From contig NZ_CP021744.1 of NCBI RefSeq assembly GCF_002192455.1, forward strand, positions 2,696,001-2,760,000: a DNA stretch of 64,000 nucleotides, read 5' to 3'. How positions within the stretch are numbered: position 1 is the stretch's first letter; every line of letters starts with the position of its first letter. A program made the position numbers and the translations under genes. Shown piece by piece: positions 52,603 to 62,667 of the stretch. This stretch comes from Streptomyces albireticuli. Its GTDB lineage: Bacteria > Actinomycetota > Actinomycetes > Streptomycetales > Streptomycetaceae. The notes beneath the pieces are model-generated. The model was not told where the DNA came from. It did no database searches and saw only the letters and a program-made list of their open reading frames with translations.

Positions 52603-53004
52603 ATGCTCGTCCGCGACGCCATGAGCACGGTGGTCCTCACCATCGGTCCCGCACACACCCTCCGACAGGCAGCACGGCTGATGTCCGCGCGCAGGATAGG
52701 CGCCGCGGTCGTCCTGGACCCCGATACGTGCGGGCTCGGCATCCTCACCGAGCGCGACATCCTCAACTCGGTCGGCGCCGGCCAGGACCCCGACCGGGAG
52801 ACGGCCCACGCCCACACCACCACCGACGTGGTCTTCGCGGCCCCCGAGTGGACCCTCGACGAGGCCGCGAACGCCATGTCGCGCGGCGGCTTCCGGCATC
52901 TCGTCGTCCTGGACGGCCAGGGGCCGGTGGGCGTGGTGTCGGTGCGCGACATCATCCGCTCCTGGGTGTCCCAGCGGGCACGGGAGGACGCGCTGTCGGC
53001 CTGA
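52603..53004 (+). CDS. CBS-domain protein
   Basis: 133 residues made of two CBS motifs (MSTVVLTIGPAHTLRQAARL and TTDVVFAAPEWTLDEAANAM), with GILTERDIL and GVVSVRDII as the typical ends of each. CBS pairs bind adenine nucleotides and act as regulatory modules; in this stand-alone form the partner is unknown. ATG 52603 lies 12 bases after AGGAGG. An overlapping GTG at 52591 is directly adjacent to that site and therefore less likely. Confidence 0.87.
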   Translation: MLVRDAMSTVVLTIGPAHTLRQAARLMSARRIGAAVVLDPDTCGLGILTERDILNSVGAGQDPDRETAHAHTTTDVVFAAPEWTLDEAANAMSRGGFRHLVVLDGQGPVGVVSVRDIIRSWVSQRAREDALSA

Positions 53005-53137
53005 GGGCCGGACGCTCCGGACAGGGGTGCCCGCGGGCAGCCGGAGAGGCCGGAGCCCATTGGCGTCCGGCCTCTCCGTTCTTACGGCAAGCGGCTGGTG
53101 GGACAGCCCCCGCGGCGGTTCACCCGCCGCGGGGCGC

Positions 53138-54631
53138 TCAGCCGCGCAGGGCCTGGACCGCGGCTTCGAGCCGCTTGCCGTAGTCGGGGTCCGCCTGGCG
53201 GAAGTTGTTGATCGCGCGCTCGGCGATGTCGTCGCGCGACACCTTGGCGATGAAGCCGGCGAGGTTGGCGATCAGGCGCTCCTTCTCCTCCTCCGACATC
53301 AGCCGGTAGAGGTTGCCCGCCTGGACGAAGTCGTTGTCCTCGGCGTGCGAGGGGGCGGCGGTGTTGCCCGTCGCACCGGTCACGGGGACCGGCTGCCACA
53401 GCGGGCGGCCGGTCTGGGCCGGGCCGCCGAAGCTGTTGGGCTCGTAGTTCTTGGCGCGGCCGTGGCGGCCGTCGTAGGCGTAGCCGTCGCGGCTGTTCGT
53501 CCGGGCCTCGGTGGCGTGCGGACGGTTCACCGGCAGGTGGTCGGCGTTGATGCCGACGCGGTAGCGGTGGGCGTCGCCGTAGGCGAAGAGCCGGCCCTGG
53601 AGCATCTTGTCCGGGGAGGGGCCGATGCCCGGCACGAAGTGCGCCGGCGAGAAGATCGACTGCTCGACCTCGGCGAAGACGTTCTCCGGGTTGCGGTTGA
53701 GCTCCAGCTTGCCGATCTCGATCGGCGGGTAGTCCTCGTGCGGCCACACCTTGGTGAGGTCGAACGGGTTGAAGCGGTACGTGGCCGCGTCGGCCGCCGG
53801 CATGATCTGCACCTGGACGGTCCAGCTCGGGAAGTCGCCGCGCTCGATGGACTCGCGCAGGTCGCGCTGGTGGGAGTCCGGGTCCTCACCGGCGAGCTTG
53901 TTGGCCTCGTCCTGGGTGAGGTTCTCGATGCCCTGGTCGGTCTTGAAGTGGTACTTGACCCAGAAGACCTCGCCGGCCTCGTTGTTCCACTGGTAGGTGT
54001 GCGAGCCGTAGCCGTTCATGTGGCGCAGCGTCGCCGGGATGCCGCGGTCACCGAACAGCCAGGTCACCTGGTGGGTGGACTCCGGCGAGAGACCCCAGAA
54101 GTCCCAGACGTTGTCCGCCTCCTGCGAGCCGGTGTACGGGTCGCGCTTCTGGGTGTGGATGAAGTCGGGGAACTTGATGGCGTCCTTGATGAAGAACACC
54201 GGGGTGTTGTTGCCGACGAGGTCGTAGTTCCCCTCTTCGGTGTAGAACTTCAGCGCGAATCCGCGAGGGTCACGGACGGCGTCGGCCGAACCGAGGTTGC
54301 CGGCGACGGTGGAGAAGCGGAGGAAGGTCTCCGTCTGCTTGCCGACCTCGGAGAGGAAGGCGGCGCGGGTCCACCGGGTGACGTCCGCGGTCACGGTGAA
54401 GGTGCCGTAGGCGCCGGCGCCGCGGGCGTGCACCACGCGCTCCGGGATGCGCTCCCGGTTGAAGTGCGCGAGCTTCTCCATCAGGAGCTGGTCCTGGACC
54501 AGGACGGGGCCACCGATGCCCGCGGTCTCGCTGTTCTGGTTGTCCGCGACCGGAGCTCCGGACTCCGTGGTCAGCGGACCCGTCTGCGTCACGGCCTCGC
54601 TCTGAACCGACACGTCTGCCTCCGTCGTCAT
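53138..54631 (-). CDS. katA: Monofunctional heme catalase
   Basis: 497 residues. The active-site His is in [15 protein letters not shown], the Asn region in [20 protein letters not shown], and the proximal heme tyrosine in [14 protein letters not shown]. It is a small-subunit catalase that decomposes hydrogen peroxide in the cytoplasm. The promoter region holds a palindrome overlapping the -35 (54673-54692), and the divergent gene encodes a Fur/CatR repressor. Control by peroxide is therefore likely. Confidence 0.95.
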   Translation of the reverse strand: MTTEADVSVQSEAVTQTGPLTTESGAPVADNQNSETAGIGGPVLVQDQLLMEKLAHFNRERIPERVVHARGAGAYGTFTVTADVTRWTRAAFLSEVGKQTETFLRFSTVAGNLGSADAVRDPRGFALKFYTEEGNYDLVGNNTPVFFIKDAIKFPDFIHTQKRDPYTGSQEADNVWDFWGLSPESTHQVTWLFGDRGIPATLRHMNGYGSHTYQWNNEAGEVFWVKYHFKTDQGIENLTQDEANKLAGEDPDSHQRDLRESIERGDFPSWTVQVQIMPAADAATYRFNPFDLTKVWPHEDYPPIEIGKLELNRNPENVFAEVEQSIFSPAHFVPGIGPSPDKMLQGRLFAYGDAHRYRVGINADHLPVNRPHATEARTNSRDGYAYDGRHGRAKNYEPNSFGGPAQTGRPLWQPVPVTGATGNTAAPSHAEDNDFVQAGNLYRLMSEEEKERLIANLAGFIAKVSRDDIAERAINNFRQADPDYGKRLEAAVQALRG

Positions 54632-54672
54632 CTCGCCCTGCCACCTTGGCCTGAACCGAGCTCGATCCTACA

Positions 54673-54692
54673 TTGGACTTTGTCTAAGTCAA
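54673..54692. promoter_or_regulatory. Candidate CatR/PerR-type operator in the katA promoter
   Basis: TTGGACTTTGTCTAAGTCAA is an imperfect palindrome (TTGACTTAGACAAAGTCCAA on the minus strand). On the minus strand TTGACT doubles as the katA -35 with a -10-like TAGGAT 16 bases further, so repressor binding would block the promoter. Confidence 0.65.
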
Positions 54693-54775
54693 GAAGAGGG
54701 AGAGATAAACATCAGGTCCAGTGATGGACAGGGCCCGCTGCTACGCTGGTCCCATCTGACTGATAGGTGAATGGC

Positions 54776-55192
54776 ATGAGTGACCTGCTGGAACGGCTCC
54801 GGGGACGCGGCTGGCGGCTGACCGCGCAGCGACGCGTCGTCGCCGAGGTCCTCGACGGGGACCATGTGCACTACACCGCGGACGAGGTGCACGCCCGGGC
54901 GGCGCATCTGCTGCCGGAGATCTCACGCGCCACGGTGTACAACACCCTCGGGGAGCTGGTCTCCCTGGGCGAGATCATGGAGGTGAGCACGGACGGACGC
55001 GCCAAGCGCTACGACCCGAACGCGCACCACGCCCACCAGCACCTGGTGTGCTCCCAGTGCGGCACGATCCGTGATGTCCACCCGTCGGGCGATCTCCTGG
55101 CGGAGCTGCCGCCGGAGGAGCGCTTCGGCTTCCAGGTCGCGGCGGTCGAGGTGACCTACCGGGGTCTGTGCCCCAACTGCGCGGCGGGCTGA
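54776..55192 (+). CDS. catR: Fur-family peroxide-responsive repressor (CatR-like)
   Basis: 138 residues. A winged-helix DNA-binding domain (WRLTAQRRVVAEVLDGDHVH, ISRATVYNTLGELVSLGEI) is followed by a dimerisation domain with HHAHQHLVCSQCG and the C-terminal CPNC pair. The metal-ligand histidines and two zinc-binding CXXC motifs are complete. Its position next to a catalase gene points to the CatR/PerR function: regulatory-metal binding and release upon H2O2. ATG 54776 has AGGTGA upstream; GTG 54767 is an alternative. Confidence 0.9.
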   Translation: MSDLLERLRGRGWRLTAQRRVVAEVLDGDHVHYTADEVHARAAHLLPEISRATVYNTLGELVSLGEIMEVSTDGRAKRYDPNAHHAHQHLVCSQCGTIRDVHPSGDLLAELPPEERFGFQVAAVEVTYRGLCPNCAAG

Positions 55193-55249
55193 CGGCGGGC
55201 GGCCTCGCGCCGCCCGCTTTTGCACGCGGCCGTCCTACGCACATACGAT

Positions 55250-55280
55250 GAAGGCCCGGATCCTCAGGATCCGGGCCTTC
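55250..55280 (-). terminator. Terminator of initiator tRNA gene 1
   Basis: GAAGGCCCGGATCC pairs perfectly with GGATCCGGGCCTTC around TCA. It lies 9 bases beyond the 3' end of the minus-strand tRNA, and also serves the convergent catR gene. Confidence 0.85.
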
Positions 55281-55289
55281 GTCCGCAAG

Positions 55290-55363
55290 TAGCGGGGACA
55301 GGATTTGAACCTGCGACCTCTGGGTTATGAGCCCAGCGAGCTACCGAGCTGCTCCACCCCGCG
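55290..55363 (-). tRNA. Initiator tRNA-fMet (CAT), copy 1
   Basis: Reading the minus strand, the cloverleaf has acceptor CGCGGGG...CCCCGC with an unpaired C1:T72, anticodon loop CTCATAA with three consecutive G:C pairs in the anticodon stem (GGG/CCC), and T-loop TTCAAAT. The unpaired 1:72 position and the GGG/CCC stem are the marks of initiator rather than elongator methionine tRNA. No CCA is encoded. Identical to the copy at 57569. Confidence 0.95.
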
Positions 55364-55452
55364 TCGGTAACGCCACTCTAACCCGCCGACGACGACCATG
55401 GCAAACGGGTGAGGCCCCCGGGGCCCGGGAGCCTGCTCCCGGGCCCCGGCGA

Positions 55453-57321
55453 TCAGGCCGTCAGCTCCTGCTGCAAGGCGTCGCGCAAGCGCGCCGCCCG
55501 CTCCGAGACCTCCGCCGGGCCCAGCTCCACGGCGCAGTCGCACCAGTGCCTGCCCTCCGTGAGATCACCGCGCCGGGCCGCCAGCAGGGCCAGCCGCAGG
55601 GCGGCGCGGCCGTGGCCCGCCTCGGCCGCGCGGGCCCACCACAAGGCCGCCTCCGGCTCGCTGCCCTCGCGGGCCAGGAGCAGGCCGAGGTTGAAGGCGC
55701 CGTTACGGCTGCCCGCCTCCGCGGCCTCGCGGTACCAGTGCGCGGCCTCCACCACGTCGCCCCGCTCGGCGACGAGCATGCCGAGCCGGACCTGGGCGCG
55801 CCGGTGGCCCTGCCGGGCCGCCTTGCCGTACCACTCCTCGCACTCCTCGCGCGCGTCGTCGTCGCGGTCGAGGAGGGCGCCCAGCCGGAAGGCGGCCTCG
55901 GCGTTGCCGCCGCGCACGGCGACCCGCAGATGGCGCTCGGCGGCCTCCTCGTCGCCGTCCCGCATCAAGGCCATGGCGACCTGGAGGGCGGCGTCGGTGT
56001 GACCCGCGGTGGCGGCGCGCTCGTACCACTGGAAGGCCTGCTGGTCCTCGTCCCGGCCGGCGTAGAGGATGCCCAGGTTGAAGGCGGCGTCGACGCTGCC
56101 GGCCTCCGCGGCCTTGGAGAACCACGGCTCGGCGCCGGCGGCGTCACCGCCCTGGAGCAGCAGCACGGCCAGGGCGTTGGCCGCCTCCTTGTGCCCGGCG
56201 TAGGCCGCGCGGCGGTACCACTGCTCGGCCTGGGCCGTGCGGCCCTGCTCCGCGCAGAGCAGGCCGAGGTTGTAGGCGCCGTTGATGTCACCGGCGTCCA
56301 GGGCCGCGCGGTACCAGCGCTCGGCCTCGCCGGACTCGCCGCGGTCGGCGTGCAGGGCGCCCAGGGCGTTGGCGGCGTTGCCGTCGCCGTCCTGGGCGGC
56401 GCGGCGCCACCAGACGGCGGCGCTGTCGGTGTCACCGGCGTCGCGCAGCAGGAAGCCGAGCGCGCAGGCGGCCCGCGCCTCGCCGTCCTTGGCGGACGTC
56501 AGATACCAGCGGGCGGCCTCCTGGATCTCGCCGCGGCCCTCCAGGAGCGTGCCCAGGTGCAGGGCGGCGCGGCGGTGGCCGCGGGCGGCCGCCTGCCGGT
56601 ACCACTGCTCGGCCTCGCCGGCCGGCCCGCCGTCCCGGCTGTCGGCCGCGGCGGCCCGCAGCTCGCGGACGGAGGTCTCCACGCCGCCGGGGCCGAGGCC
56701 GCCGGAGCGGGCGCGCGGCGCGCGGCCGCCCAGGATGCGTGCCAGGCGGTACGCCGCCTCGCGGTGGCCCCGCTCGGCGGCGGCCCGGAACCAGCGCTCG
56801 GCGCCGACGTCGCTGCGGTGCTCCAGCAGGTCGGCGAGGGCGTACGCGCCGAGGGCGTGCCCGGACTCCGCCGACTGGCGCAGCCAGTACTCGGCGGCGG
56901 GCTCGTCGCCGCGCTCGCGGTGGTAGCGGCCGAGGGCGTGCGCGGCGGCGGCGGAACCGGCGACGGCGGCGATGCGCCACCAGCCGGCGGCCTCGTCGGC
57001 GTAGCCCCGCTGGTGCAGCAGGACGCCCAGGTTGTTGGCGGCCGAGCGGTCGCCGTCGGCGGTCGCGGCCCTCAGGTGACGCTCGGCCCCGTCGAGGTCG
57101 CCACGGCGCAGCAGCAGGGCGCCGAGCATGCTCAGGGCGGCGGGGTCACCGGTCTCCGCGGCACGGCGGCGGGCAGTCTCCAGCTCGAGGTCGGCGGGGT
57201 CGCCCGCGTCGGCCGAATCCGCCGTCCGGGCGTACGGCACTTCCTGTTCGCTCCCGTCACCGGGAGCTTCTACAAGCCGACCTGTCTCCCACAGCCTCGT
57301 CCTGTCCCCCATAAGCTCCAT
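55453..57321 (-). CDS. Sel1/TPR-repeat protein
   Basis: 622 residues. A 50-residue unstructured N-terminus is followed by about 14 helical repeats of 35-37 residues with the Sel1 pattern A-x-x-x-G-x-x-x-A-x-x-x-L-G (AANNLGVLLHQRGYADEAAG, AAYNLGLLCAEQGRTAQAEQ-like). The repeats span almost the entire protein and likely form a scaffold solenoid. There is no signal peptide or membrane helix. ATG 57321, with ATG 57312 as alternative. It lies between two identical initiator tRNA genes. Confidence 0.85.
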   Translation of the reverse strand: MELMGDRTRLWETGRLVEAPGDGSEQEVPYARTADSADAGDPADLELETARRRAAETGDPAALSMLGALLLRRGDLDGAERHLRAATADGDRSAANNLGVLLHQRGYADEAAGWWRIAAVAGSAAAAHALGRYHRERGDEPAAEYWLRQSAESGHALGAYALADLLEHRSDVGAERWFRAAAERGHREAAYRLARILGGRAPRARSGGLGPGGVETSVRELRAAAADSRDGGPAGEAEQWYRQAAARGHRRAALHLGTLLEGRGEIQEAARWYLTSAKDGEARAACALGFLLRDAGDTDSAAVWWRRAAQDGDGNAANALGALHADRGESGEAERWYRAALDAGDINGAYNLGLLCAEQGRTAQAEQWYRRAAYAGHKEAANALAVLLLQGGDAAGAEPWFSKAAEAGSVDAAFNLGILYAGRDEDQQAFQWYERAATAGHTDAALQVAMALMRDGDEEAAERHLRVAVRGGNAEAAFRLGALLDRDDDAREECEEWYGKAARQGHRRAQVRLGMLVAERGDVVEAAHWYREAAEAGSRNGAFNLGLLLAREGSEPEAALWWARAAEAGHGRAALRLALLAARRGDLTEGRHWCDCAVELGPAEVSERAARLRDALQQELTA

Positions 57322-57526
57322 CGTCGCACCACCCGCAACCCGCGTACACCTGGTATGCCGCAGCCAGTGAGGTCACTTCAGCGTTTTGTCGACTTCCCGA
57401 CTTCCCGACACGACGGGGCTCCAAACTCTCCACAGAAGCCCCGCACACAACCCGCACAGTCCGCGCCTCCCGGACACCTCGCGGTCCGGGCACCTCGCGG
57501 TCCGGGCCGCCCGGGTCCGGGCACAC

Positions 57527-57562
57527 GACAAGGCCCGGAGTCCGAGGACTCCGGGCCTTGTC
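57527..57562 (-). terminator. Terminator of initiator tRNA gene 2
   Basis: GACAAGGCCCGGAGTCC pairs with GGACTCCGGGCCTTGTC, 17 bp. It shares the core AAGGCCCGGA/TCCGGGCCTT with the terminator of tRNA copy 1. Confidence 0.85.
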
Positions 57563-57568
57563 TTTGAG

Positions 57569-57642
57569 TAGCGGGGACAGGATTTGAACCTGCGACCTCT
57601 GGGTTATGAGCCCAGCGAGCTACCGAGCTGCTCCACCCCGCG
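57569..57642 (-). tRNA. Initiator tRNA-fMet (CAT), copy 2
   Basis: Sequence identical over all 74 bases to the copy at 55290-55363, with the same initiator features (unpaired 1:72 position, GGG/CCC anticodon stem, CAT anticodon). No CCA is encoded. It lies 53 bases before the end of the UPF0182 gene. Confidence 0.95.
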
Positions 57643-57695
57643 CCGTTGTGGAACAACCGTACCACGGCGCGGAGTGGGGCCTTACCGGCCGCCCG

Positions 57696-60608
57696 TCAGC
57701 TGTTGGGCTTGTCGCCCTTGTCCTGACCCCCGGAACCCCCGGTGCCGCCGGCCTCGGCCTTGGCGATCCGGTCCAGGGCGTCCTTGAGGTCCTTCTGGGC
57801 CTTGCCGTAGGCCGTCCAGTCCTTGGCCTCCAGCGCCTTCTCCCCGGCCTCGTACGCCGTCTGGGCGTCCTTCACGGCCTGCTTGACCGTGGGACTCTCC
57901 GCGGGCGGCTGCGGCGTGCCCTCGGGCGGCTTGGTGCCCTCCGGGGGCTTGGTGCCGCTGTCGGCCTTGCCGCCGAAGATCTCGGCGAGCGCCTCGTCCA
58001 GGGTGTTCTTGAAGGCCGTCCGGTCGCCGTAGGTGACCAGCACCTTCTTCAGCAGCGGGTAGTTCGTGCGGTTGCCGCGCACGTACACCGGCTCCACGTA
58101 CAGCAGTCCGCCGTCCAGGGGAACGGTCAGCAGATTGCCGTACTCGATCTCCGAGTCACCCTTCTTCAGGATGTTGATCTCGTTGGCGATCTCCGTCTCG
58201 CTGTTGAACTTGCTCTGGACCTGCTGGGGACCCAGCACCGGATTCTCGGTCGGCAGTTTCAGAATTCTGATCCTGCCGTAGTCCTTGCTCTTCGCGTCGG
58301 CGTCGATCGCCATGAAGGCGCCCAGGTTCTCCCTGCTCTTGGGGGTGAACGTGGTCGTCAGCGAGAAGGCCTGCTGCGACTGGCCCGGCATCTTCATGCT
58401 CAGGTAGTACGGCGGGACCGCGTTGCCCTTGCTCTTGGTCGGGTCGTCCGGGACCTGCCAGCGCTCACTGCCGGTGTAGAAGGTGCCCGGGTCGGTGACG
58501 TGGTAGCGGGTGAGCAGCTCGCGCTGGACCTTGAAGAGATCCTGCGGGTAGCGCAGGTGGTCCATCAGCGTGCCGCTGATCTCGCTCTTCGCCTTGACCG
58601 TCCCCGGGAAGGCCTTCATCCAGGTCTTGAGGACCGGGTCCTTGGTGTCCCACTGGTAGAGCTTCACGGTGCCGTCGTAGGCGTCCACGGTCGCCTTGAC
58701 GGAATTGCGGATGTAATTGACCTGGTTCTGCTGGGCCACCACGGCCCGCTGCCCCGTGGTCAGGGAATCCGCGGTGGTGTCACCGAGGGTGGTGCGGGAG
58801 GCGTACGGATATCCGTTGCTCGTGGTGTAGGCGTCCACGATCCACTGGATGCGGCCGTCGACCACGGCCGGGTAGGCGTCGCCGTCGATGGTCAGCCAGG
58901 GGGCGACGGATTCGACGCGCTCCTTGGGCGTGCGGTTGTACAGGATCCGCGAGCCCTCGCCGATGGCGCCGGAGTAGAGGATCTGGGGCTCGCCGAAGGC
59001 CACCGCGTACGCGGCGCGGTTGACCGGGTTGGAGAGGCTCACGCCGCTCTTGCCCTGGTACGAATAGCTCTTCTCACCGCTGTCGCTGGAGTAGTCCAGC
59101 TCCTTCTGCGGGCCGCCGACGATGGAGTACTGCGTGGTCTTCTCGCCGTAGTAGACCCGCTGCTCGTACTTCTTGAGCATGCCCTCGGTGGGCAGGTTCT
59201 TGTCGGTGAAGTCCGGGGCGCCGGCGCCGTCGGTCGTTGTGCCCTTGGCGGTGATGGCGCCGTAGCCGTGGGTGTACTTGAAGTGGTCGTTGATCCAATT
59301 GCGCTCGGGAATGCCCTTGATGTTCAGCTCGCGCAGACCGATGACCGTGTCCTGCTCCTTGCCGTCGATCTTGTAGCGGTCGACGTCGAGGGTGGACGGG
59401 AATTGGTAGTAGCCACGGATCTGCTGTTGCTGCTGGAACGTCGGCGAGACGATGTTCGGGTCGAGCAGCCGCAGGCTGGCCGTGGAGTTCGCCGCGGCGC
59501 GCAGCTTCTCCGCGTCCTTGCCCTTGACGTCGCTCGTGCCCTTGTAGTCCTTCACATCGGAGCCGTCGATGTCATAGGCCTCGCGCGTGGCCGTGATGTT
59601 CTTCTTGATGTACGGCGCTTCCTTGGCCTGCTCGTTCGGCTGGACCTGGAATTTCTGCACGATCGCCGGGTAGAGCCCGCCGATCAGCACCGCCGAGAGC
59701 ACCATCAGACCGAAACCGATCACCGGCAGCTGCCAGGTGCGGCGCCAGAGCGTGGCGAAGAACAGCACCGCGCAGATCAGCGCGATGATGAAGAGGATCG
59801 TCTTGGCCGGCAGATAGGCGTTGGCGTCCACATAGCGCAGACCCGTCCAGCCGTCCGTCGACTTCAGCCCGCTGGACTTCACCGCCAGGCCGTACCGGTC
59901 CAGCCAGTACGCGATGGCCTTGAGCGTCACGAAGAGGCCGAGCAGGACCGAGAGGTGCCCGGTGGCCGCCGCGGTGGCCCGCCCGCCGGGGCTGGTCAGC
60001 CGCAGGCCGCCGTAGAGGTAGTGCACCAGGGCGGCGGCGATCAGCGACAGGACCGCCGCCGCGAAGCCGAAGCTCAGCAGGAAGCGGTACCAGGGCAGGT
60101 CGAAGGTGTAGAAGGAGATGTCCTTGTGGAACTGCGGGTCCTTCTGCTGGAAGGAGACGCCGTTGATCCACATGAGCCAGGTGCGCCACTGCCCGGCCGC
60201 GGAGGCGCCCGCGACCAGCCCGACGAGCGCGGAGACCGCGAGCAGCACCCACTTCTTGTACGGGGCGATGCTCATGCGGTAGCGGTCGAGGCTCTGCTGC
60301 TCCATCGACATCGCGCTCAGCGGCGGCCGCAGCCGGTGGGCCAGCCAGATGTTGACGCCCACCACGACGGCCATCAGCAGCCCGAAGACGGCGAACAGGC
60401 CGACCTTGGTACCGAGGGTGGTGGTGAACACCGAGGAGTACTTGACCGAGCGGTACCAGAGCCAGTCCGTCCAGAACCCGGCGAACATGACGAAGAGCAT
60501 GGCCAGTGCGGCCAGCACGCCCAATGTCATCAGCAGGGTCCGGATCCGCCGGGACGGGCGGCCAACTCTGATCCGTGGCCCTGACGGGCCTCCGCCGCGG
60601 TCCGGCAT
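57696..60608 (-). CDS. UPF0182 family large membrane protein
   Basis: 970 residues. Seven predicted membrane helices occupy roughly residues 20-310. A large extracytoplasmic region (about 330-880) of the UPF0182 type and an acidic, Pro-rich tail ([20 protein letters not shown]) follow, with a final coiled-coil-like segment ([20 protein letters not shown]). The family is widespread in actinobacteria and cyanobacteria with unknown function. ATG 60608 ([10 protein letters not shown]) is preferred; GTG 60629 would add seven residues. Confidence 0.9.
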   Translation of the reverse strand: MPDRGGGPSGPRIRVGRPSRRIRTLLMTLGVLAALAMLFVMFAGFWTDWLWYRSVKYSSVFTTTLGTKVGLFAVFGLLMAVVVGVNIWLAHRLRPPLSAMSMEQQSLDRYRMSIAPYKKWVLLAVSALVGLVAGASAAGQWRTWLMWINGVSFQQKDPQFHKDISFYTFDLPWYRFLLSFGFAAAVLSLIAAALVHYLYGGLRLTSPGGRATAAATGHLSVLLGLFVTLKAIAYWLDRYGLAVKSSGLKSTDGWTGLRYVDANAYLPAKTILFIIALICAVLFFATLWRRTWQLPVIGFGLMVLSAVLIGGLYPAIVQKFQVQPNEQAKEAPYIKKNITATREAYDIDGSDVKDYKGTSDVKGKDAEKLRAAANSTASLRLLDPNIVSPTFQQQQQIRGYYQFPSTLDVDRYKIDGKEQDTVIGLRELNIKGIPERNWINDHFKYTHGYGAITAKGTTTDGAGAPDFTDKNLPTEGMLKKYEQRVYYGEKTTQYSIVGGPQKELDYSSDSGEKSYSYQGKSGVSLSNPVNRAAYAVAFGEPQILYSGAIGEGSRILYNRTPKERVESVAPWLTIDGDAYPAVVDGRIQWIVDAYTTSNGYPYASRTTLGDTTADSLTTGQRAVVAQQNQVNYIRNSVKATVDAYDGTVKLYQWDTKDPVLKTWMKAFPGTVKAKSEISGTLMDHLRYPQDLFKVQRELLTRYHVTDPGTFYTGSERWQVPDDPTKSKGNAVPPYYLSMKMPGQSQQAFSLTTTFTPKSRENLGAFMAIDADAKSKDYGRIRILKLPTENPVLGPQQVQSKFNSETEIANEINILKKGDSEIEYGNLLTVPLDGGLLYVEPVYVRGNRTNYPLLKKVLVTYGDRTAFKNTLDEALAEIFGGKADSGTKPPEGTKPPEGTPQPPAESPTVKQAVKDAQTAYEAGEKALEAKDWTAYGKAQKDLKDALDRIAKAEAGGTGGSGGQDKGDKPNS

Positions 60609-60752
60609 CTGGAAAGCCAAGGTGCGCACCTCGAAGTTCGCTGTGAATGGAGCTGTCGATCAGGGCCCAGTGATCCTAGGGCCCACGATGGCAACTTACC
60701 GAGGCTTTACTCAGTTCCCGTTTTTGGTCACTCTCAGGGCACGATATTGAGC

Positions 60753-61346
60753 ATGTCCAGCACTTCCAGCCTTCCCGACCCCCACGACGCCTCCGACGCC
60801 GCCGTGCCGAACACCCCCATGGCGGCCAGCCCGCTGACCCGCGCCGTCCTCGAGATCGACGAGTACGCCTCCACCCTCGGCTGGGACCAGCCGGCCCGGC
60901 TGTTCGCCCTCGTCGACACCGCCAAGCTGCGCGCCCAGGAGCCCGGCCTCGCCGCCCAGCTCGGCCTCGACGCCGACGCCAAGGCCGGCTCGTACACCCC
61001 GATCGAGCAGGACGAGGTGCCCGCCGGCACGCCGCTGGACAAGTTCCTCGGCACGATCGCCTGGCCCGACGCGGTGACCGGGTGCGCCCTGACCGTGGAG
61101 CGCCTGATGCTGCCGCCGTCCGCCGAGGGCACCGTGCCCAACGGCCTGAACGAGAAGCAGCTCGCCAAGTGGGTCGCCGCCCACCCGGACCGCCAGGAGG
61201 TCCGGATGACGGTGGCGGTGCTGCGCGACGGCGCCCGCGAGTCCGCGGTACGGCTGCGCGAGAAGGACACCCCGACCGAGGTGCTGACCGGCGCCGATCT
61301 GGTGCCGGGGCTGGCCGAGGCGCTGTCGGCCACGTTCGCCGACTGA
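60753..61346 (+). CDS. PPA1309 family protein
   Basis: 197 residues, acidic, alpha-beta, no membrane segments or signal. AVLEIDEYASTLGWDQPARL at about 28-47 and IAWPDAVTGCALTVERLMLP at about 95-115 match this actinobacterial family of unknown function. ATG at 60753 follows TTG at 60747, which is less likely as start. It is divergent from the UPF0182 gene across a 144-base promoter region. Confidence 0.85.
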   Translation: MSSTSSLPDPHDASDAAVPNTPMAASPLTRAVLEIDEYASTLGWDQPARLFALVDTAKLRAQEPGLAAQLGLDADAKAGSYTPIEQDEVPAGTPLDKFLGTIAWPDAVTGCALTVERLMLPPSAEGTVPNGLNEKQLAKWVAAHPDRQEVRMTVAVLRDGARESAVRLREKDTPTEVLTGADLVPGLAEALSATFAD

Positions 61347-61387
61347 GCCCGGGCGGGTCCGACACCTACCGATTCGTCCTTGAAATG

Positions 61388-61422
61388 CGCCGGGCGGGCT
61401 GGATCTTCCGGCCCGCCCGGCG
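61388..61422. terminator. Bidirectional terminator, reduced repeat palindrome
   Basis: CGCCGGGCGGGCTGGA pairs with TCCGGCCCGCCCGGCG across TCT, with one G-T pair. TTTTGG follows on the plus strand. It is between the convergent PPA1309 and PDZ-protease genes and has the same loop (TCT) and core as the hairpin at 12851. Confidence 0.85.
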
Positions 61423-61457
61423 TTTTGGCGCATACCGAGCGGTCAGCGCCGAGGGGG

Positions 61458-62546
61458 TCAGCTCCGGGAGCACTGCGGCAGGCCCGCCGCGTCGCCCTTG
61501 CGGATCTTCTCCAGTGACTTCATCGCGTCGTCGATGGTGTCGACCTTGACCAGGGTCAGCCCCGACGGGACGTCCTTCGCGGCCGCGGCGCAGTTGGCCT
61601 TGGGCGTCAGGAAGTACCGGGCGCCCTTGGAGCGCGCGCCGACCGTCTTCATCTCGATGCCGCCGATCGGCCCGACCTTGCCGTTCTCGTCGATCGTGCC
61701 CGTACCGGCGACGAACTTGCCGCCCGTGAGGTCGTCCGGCGTGAGCTTGTCGACTATCCCGAGGGCGAACATCAGGCCCGCGCTCGGGCCGCCGACGTCC
61801 GTCAGCTTGATGTTGATGGTGAACGGGAAGGTGTGGTCGGTGCCCGCCTGGATCCCGACGATCGCCCGCTTGTCGTCGGGCGCCTTGCCGGTGGTCAGGG
61901 TGACGGTCTGCTCGCCCTTGGGCTCCCGCCTCTCCTTCTCCGCCGCGGCCGCCTCCTTGGCGGGCACGATCACGAACGTCACGTTCTCGCCCGGCTTGTG
62001 CCCGGTGACCAGCTTGGCGACGTCGCCCGGCTGCTTGATCTCCTTGCCGTCGACGGACTTGATCACGTCGCCCGCGTGCAGCTTGCCCTCGGCGGGGCTG
62101 CCCTTGACGACGGACGCCACGACGATGCGGGTGCCCACCGGGATGTCCAGCTGCTTGAGCGCCGCGACCTTGGCGCTCTCCTGGGACTGGCTGAACTCCT
62201 CCGCCGTCTCCTGGTTCAGCTGGTCCGGGGTCTTGTCGTCCGGGTAGAGCGTGCTGTGCGGGACGACGAGATTGTCGTGGCCGATCCAGCCGGCGATCGC
62301 CTCGACCAGGTTCATCCGGTACTGGGACCCGGTGACGCGGACGGTCGTCATGTTGAGGTGGCCGGAGGTCGGATACGTCTTACGGCCCGAGATCTGGAGC
62401 ACCGGCTCGCCGTCGTGCTCACCCAGCGTGTTGTACGTCGGCCCCGGCGACATCTCCGAATACGGCACGGGGATCAGCACCCCGGCGCAGAGCAGCGCGA
62501 TCAGCGTCAGGAGGGAGGCGAGCATCGTCGCGGTGCGGCGGGGCAT
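61458..62546 (-). CDS. PDZ and Lon-like (S16) serine protease, YlbL family
   Basis: 362 residues. One N-terminal membrane anchor (about 8-28) is followed by a PDZ domain (VVASVVKGSPAEGKLHAGDV, about 145-205) and a Lon-type protease domain with the catalytic Ser in GGPSAGLMFALG and Lys in IGGIEMKTVGARS. The Ser-Lys dyad is intact. Located outside the cytoplasmic membrane, it would process or degrade membrane-proximal proteins. ATG 62546. Confidence 0.92.
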   Translation of the reverse strand: MPRRTATMLASLLTLIALLCAGVLIPVPYSEMSPGPTYNTLGEHDGEPVLQISGRKTYPTSGHLNMTTVRVTGSQYRMNLVEAIAGWIGHDNLVVPHSTLYPDDKTPDQLNQETAEEFSQSQESAKVAALKQLDIPVGTRIVVASVVKGSPAEGKLHAGDVIKSVDGKEIKQPGDVAKLVTGHKPGENVTFVIVPAKEAAAAEKERREPKGEQTVTLTTGKAPDDKRAIVGIQAGTDHTFPFTINIKLTDVGGPSAGLMFALGIVDKLTPDDLTGGKFVAGTGTIDENGKVGPIGGIEMKTVGARSKGARYFLTPKANCAAAAKDVPSGLTLVKVDTIDDAMKSLEKIRKGDAAGLPQCSRS

Positions 62547-62667
62547 GGAACGACAGTACGGGACCGGTCGGACAGTCCACCCTCGGGGCGGTCCGTCCGG
62601 GGAAGCGGGGGGCGCGCGGTCTCACGCGGGGCGCCCAGGACGGGCCCGGCGCCGCTCCGGACGGCGC

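Noticed and set aside
57476-57525. Repeated CACCTCGCGGTCCGGG units as a CRISPR-like array
   Set aside because: Only two to three very short direct repeats without regular spacers; simple local GC-rich duplication.
55327-57567. A 746-codon plus-strand open frame opposite the Sel1 gene
   Set aside because: It begins in a tRNA gene, and its repetitive Ala/Gly/Val composition follows from the Sel1 repeats on the other strand.
57606-60584. A 992-codon plus-strand open frame opposite the UPF0182 gene
   Set aside because: It begins inside a tRNA gene and has Val/Leu/Arg/Gly low-complexity composition. It is an antisense shadow of a well-conserved gene.
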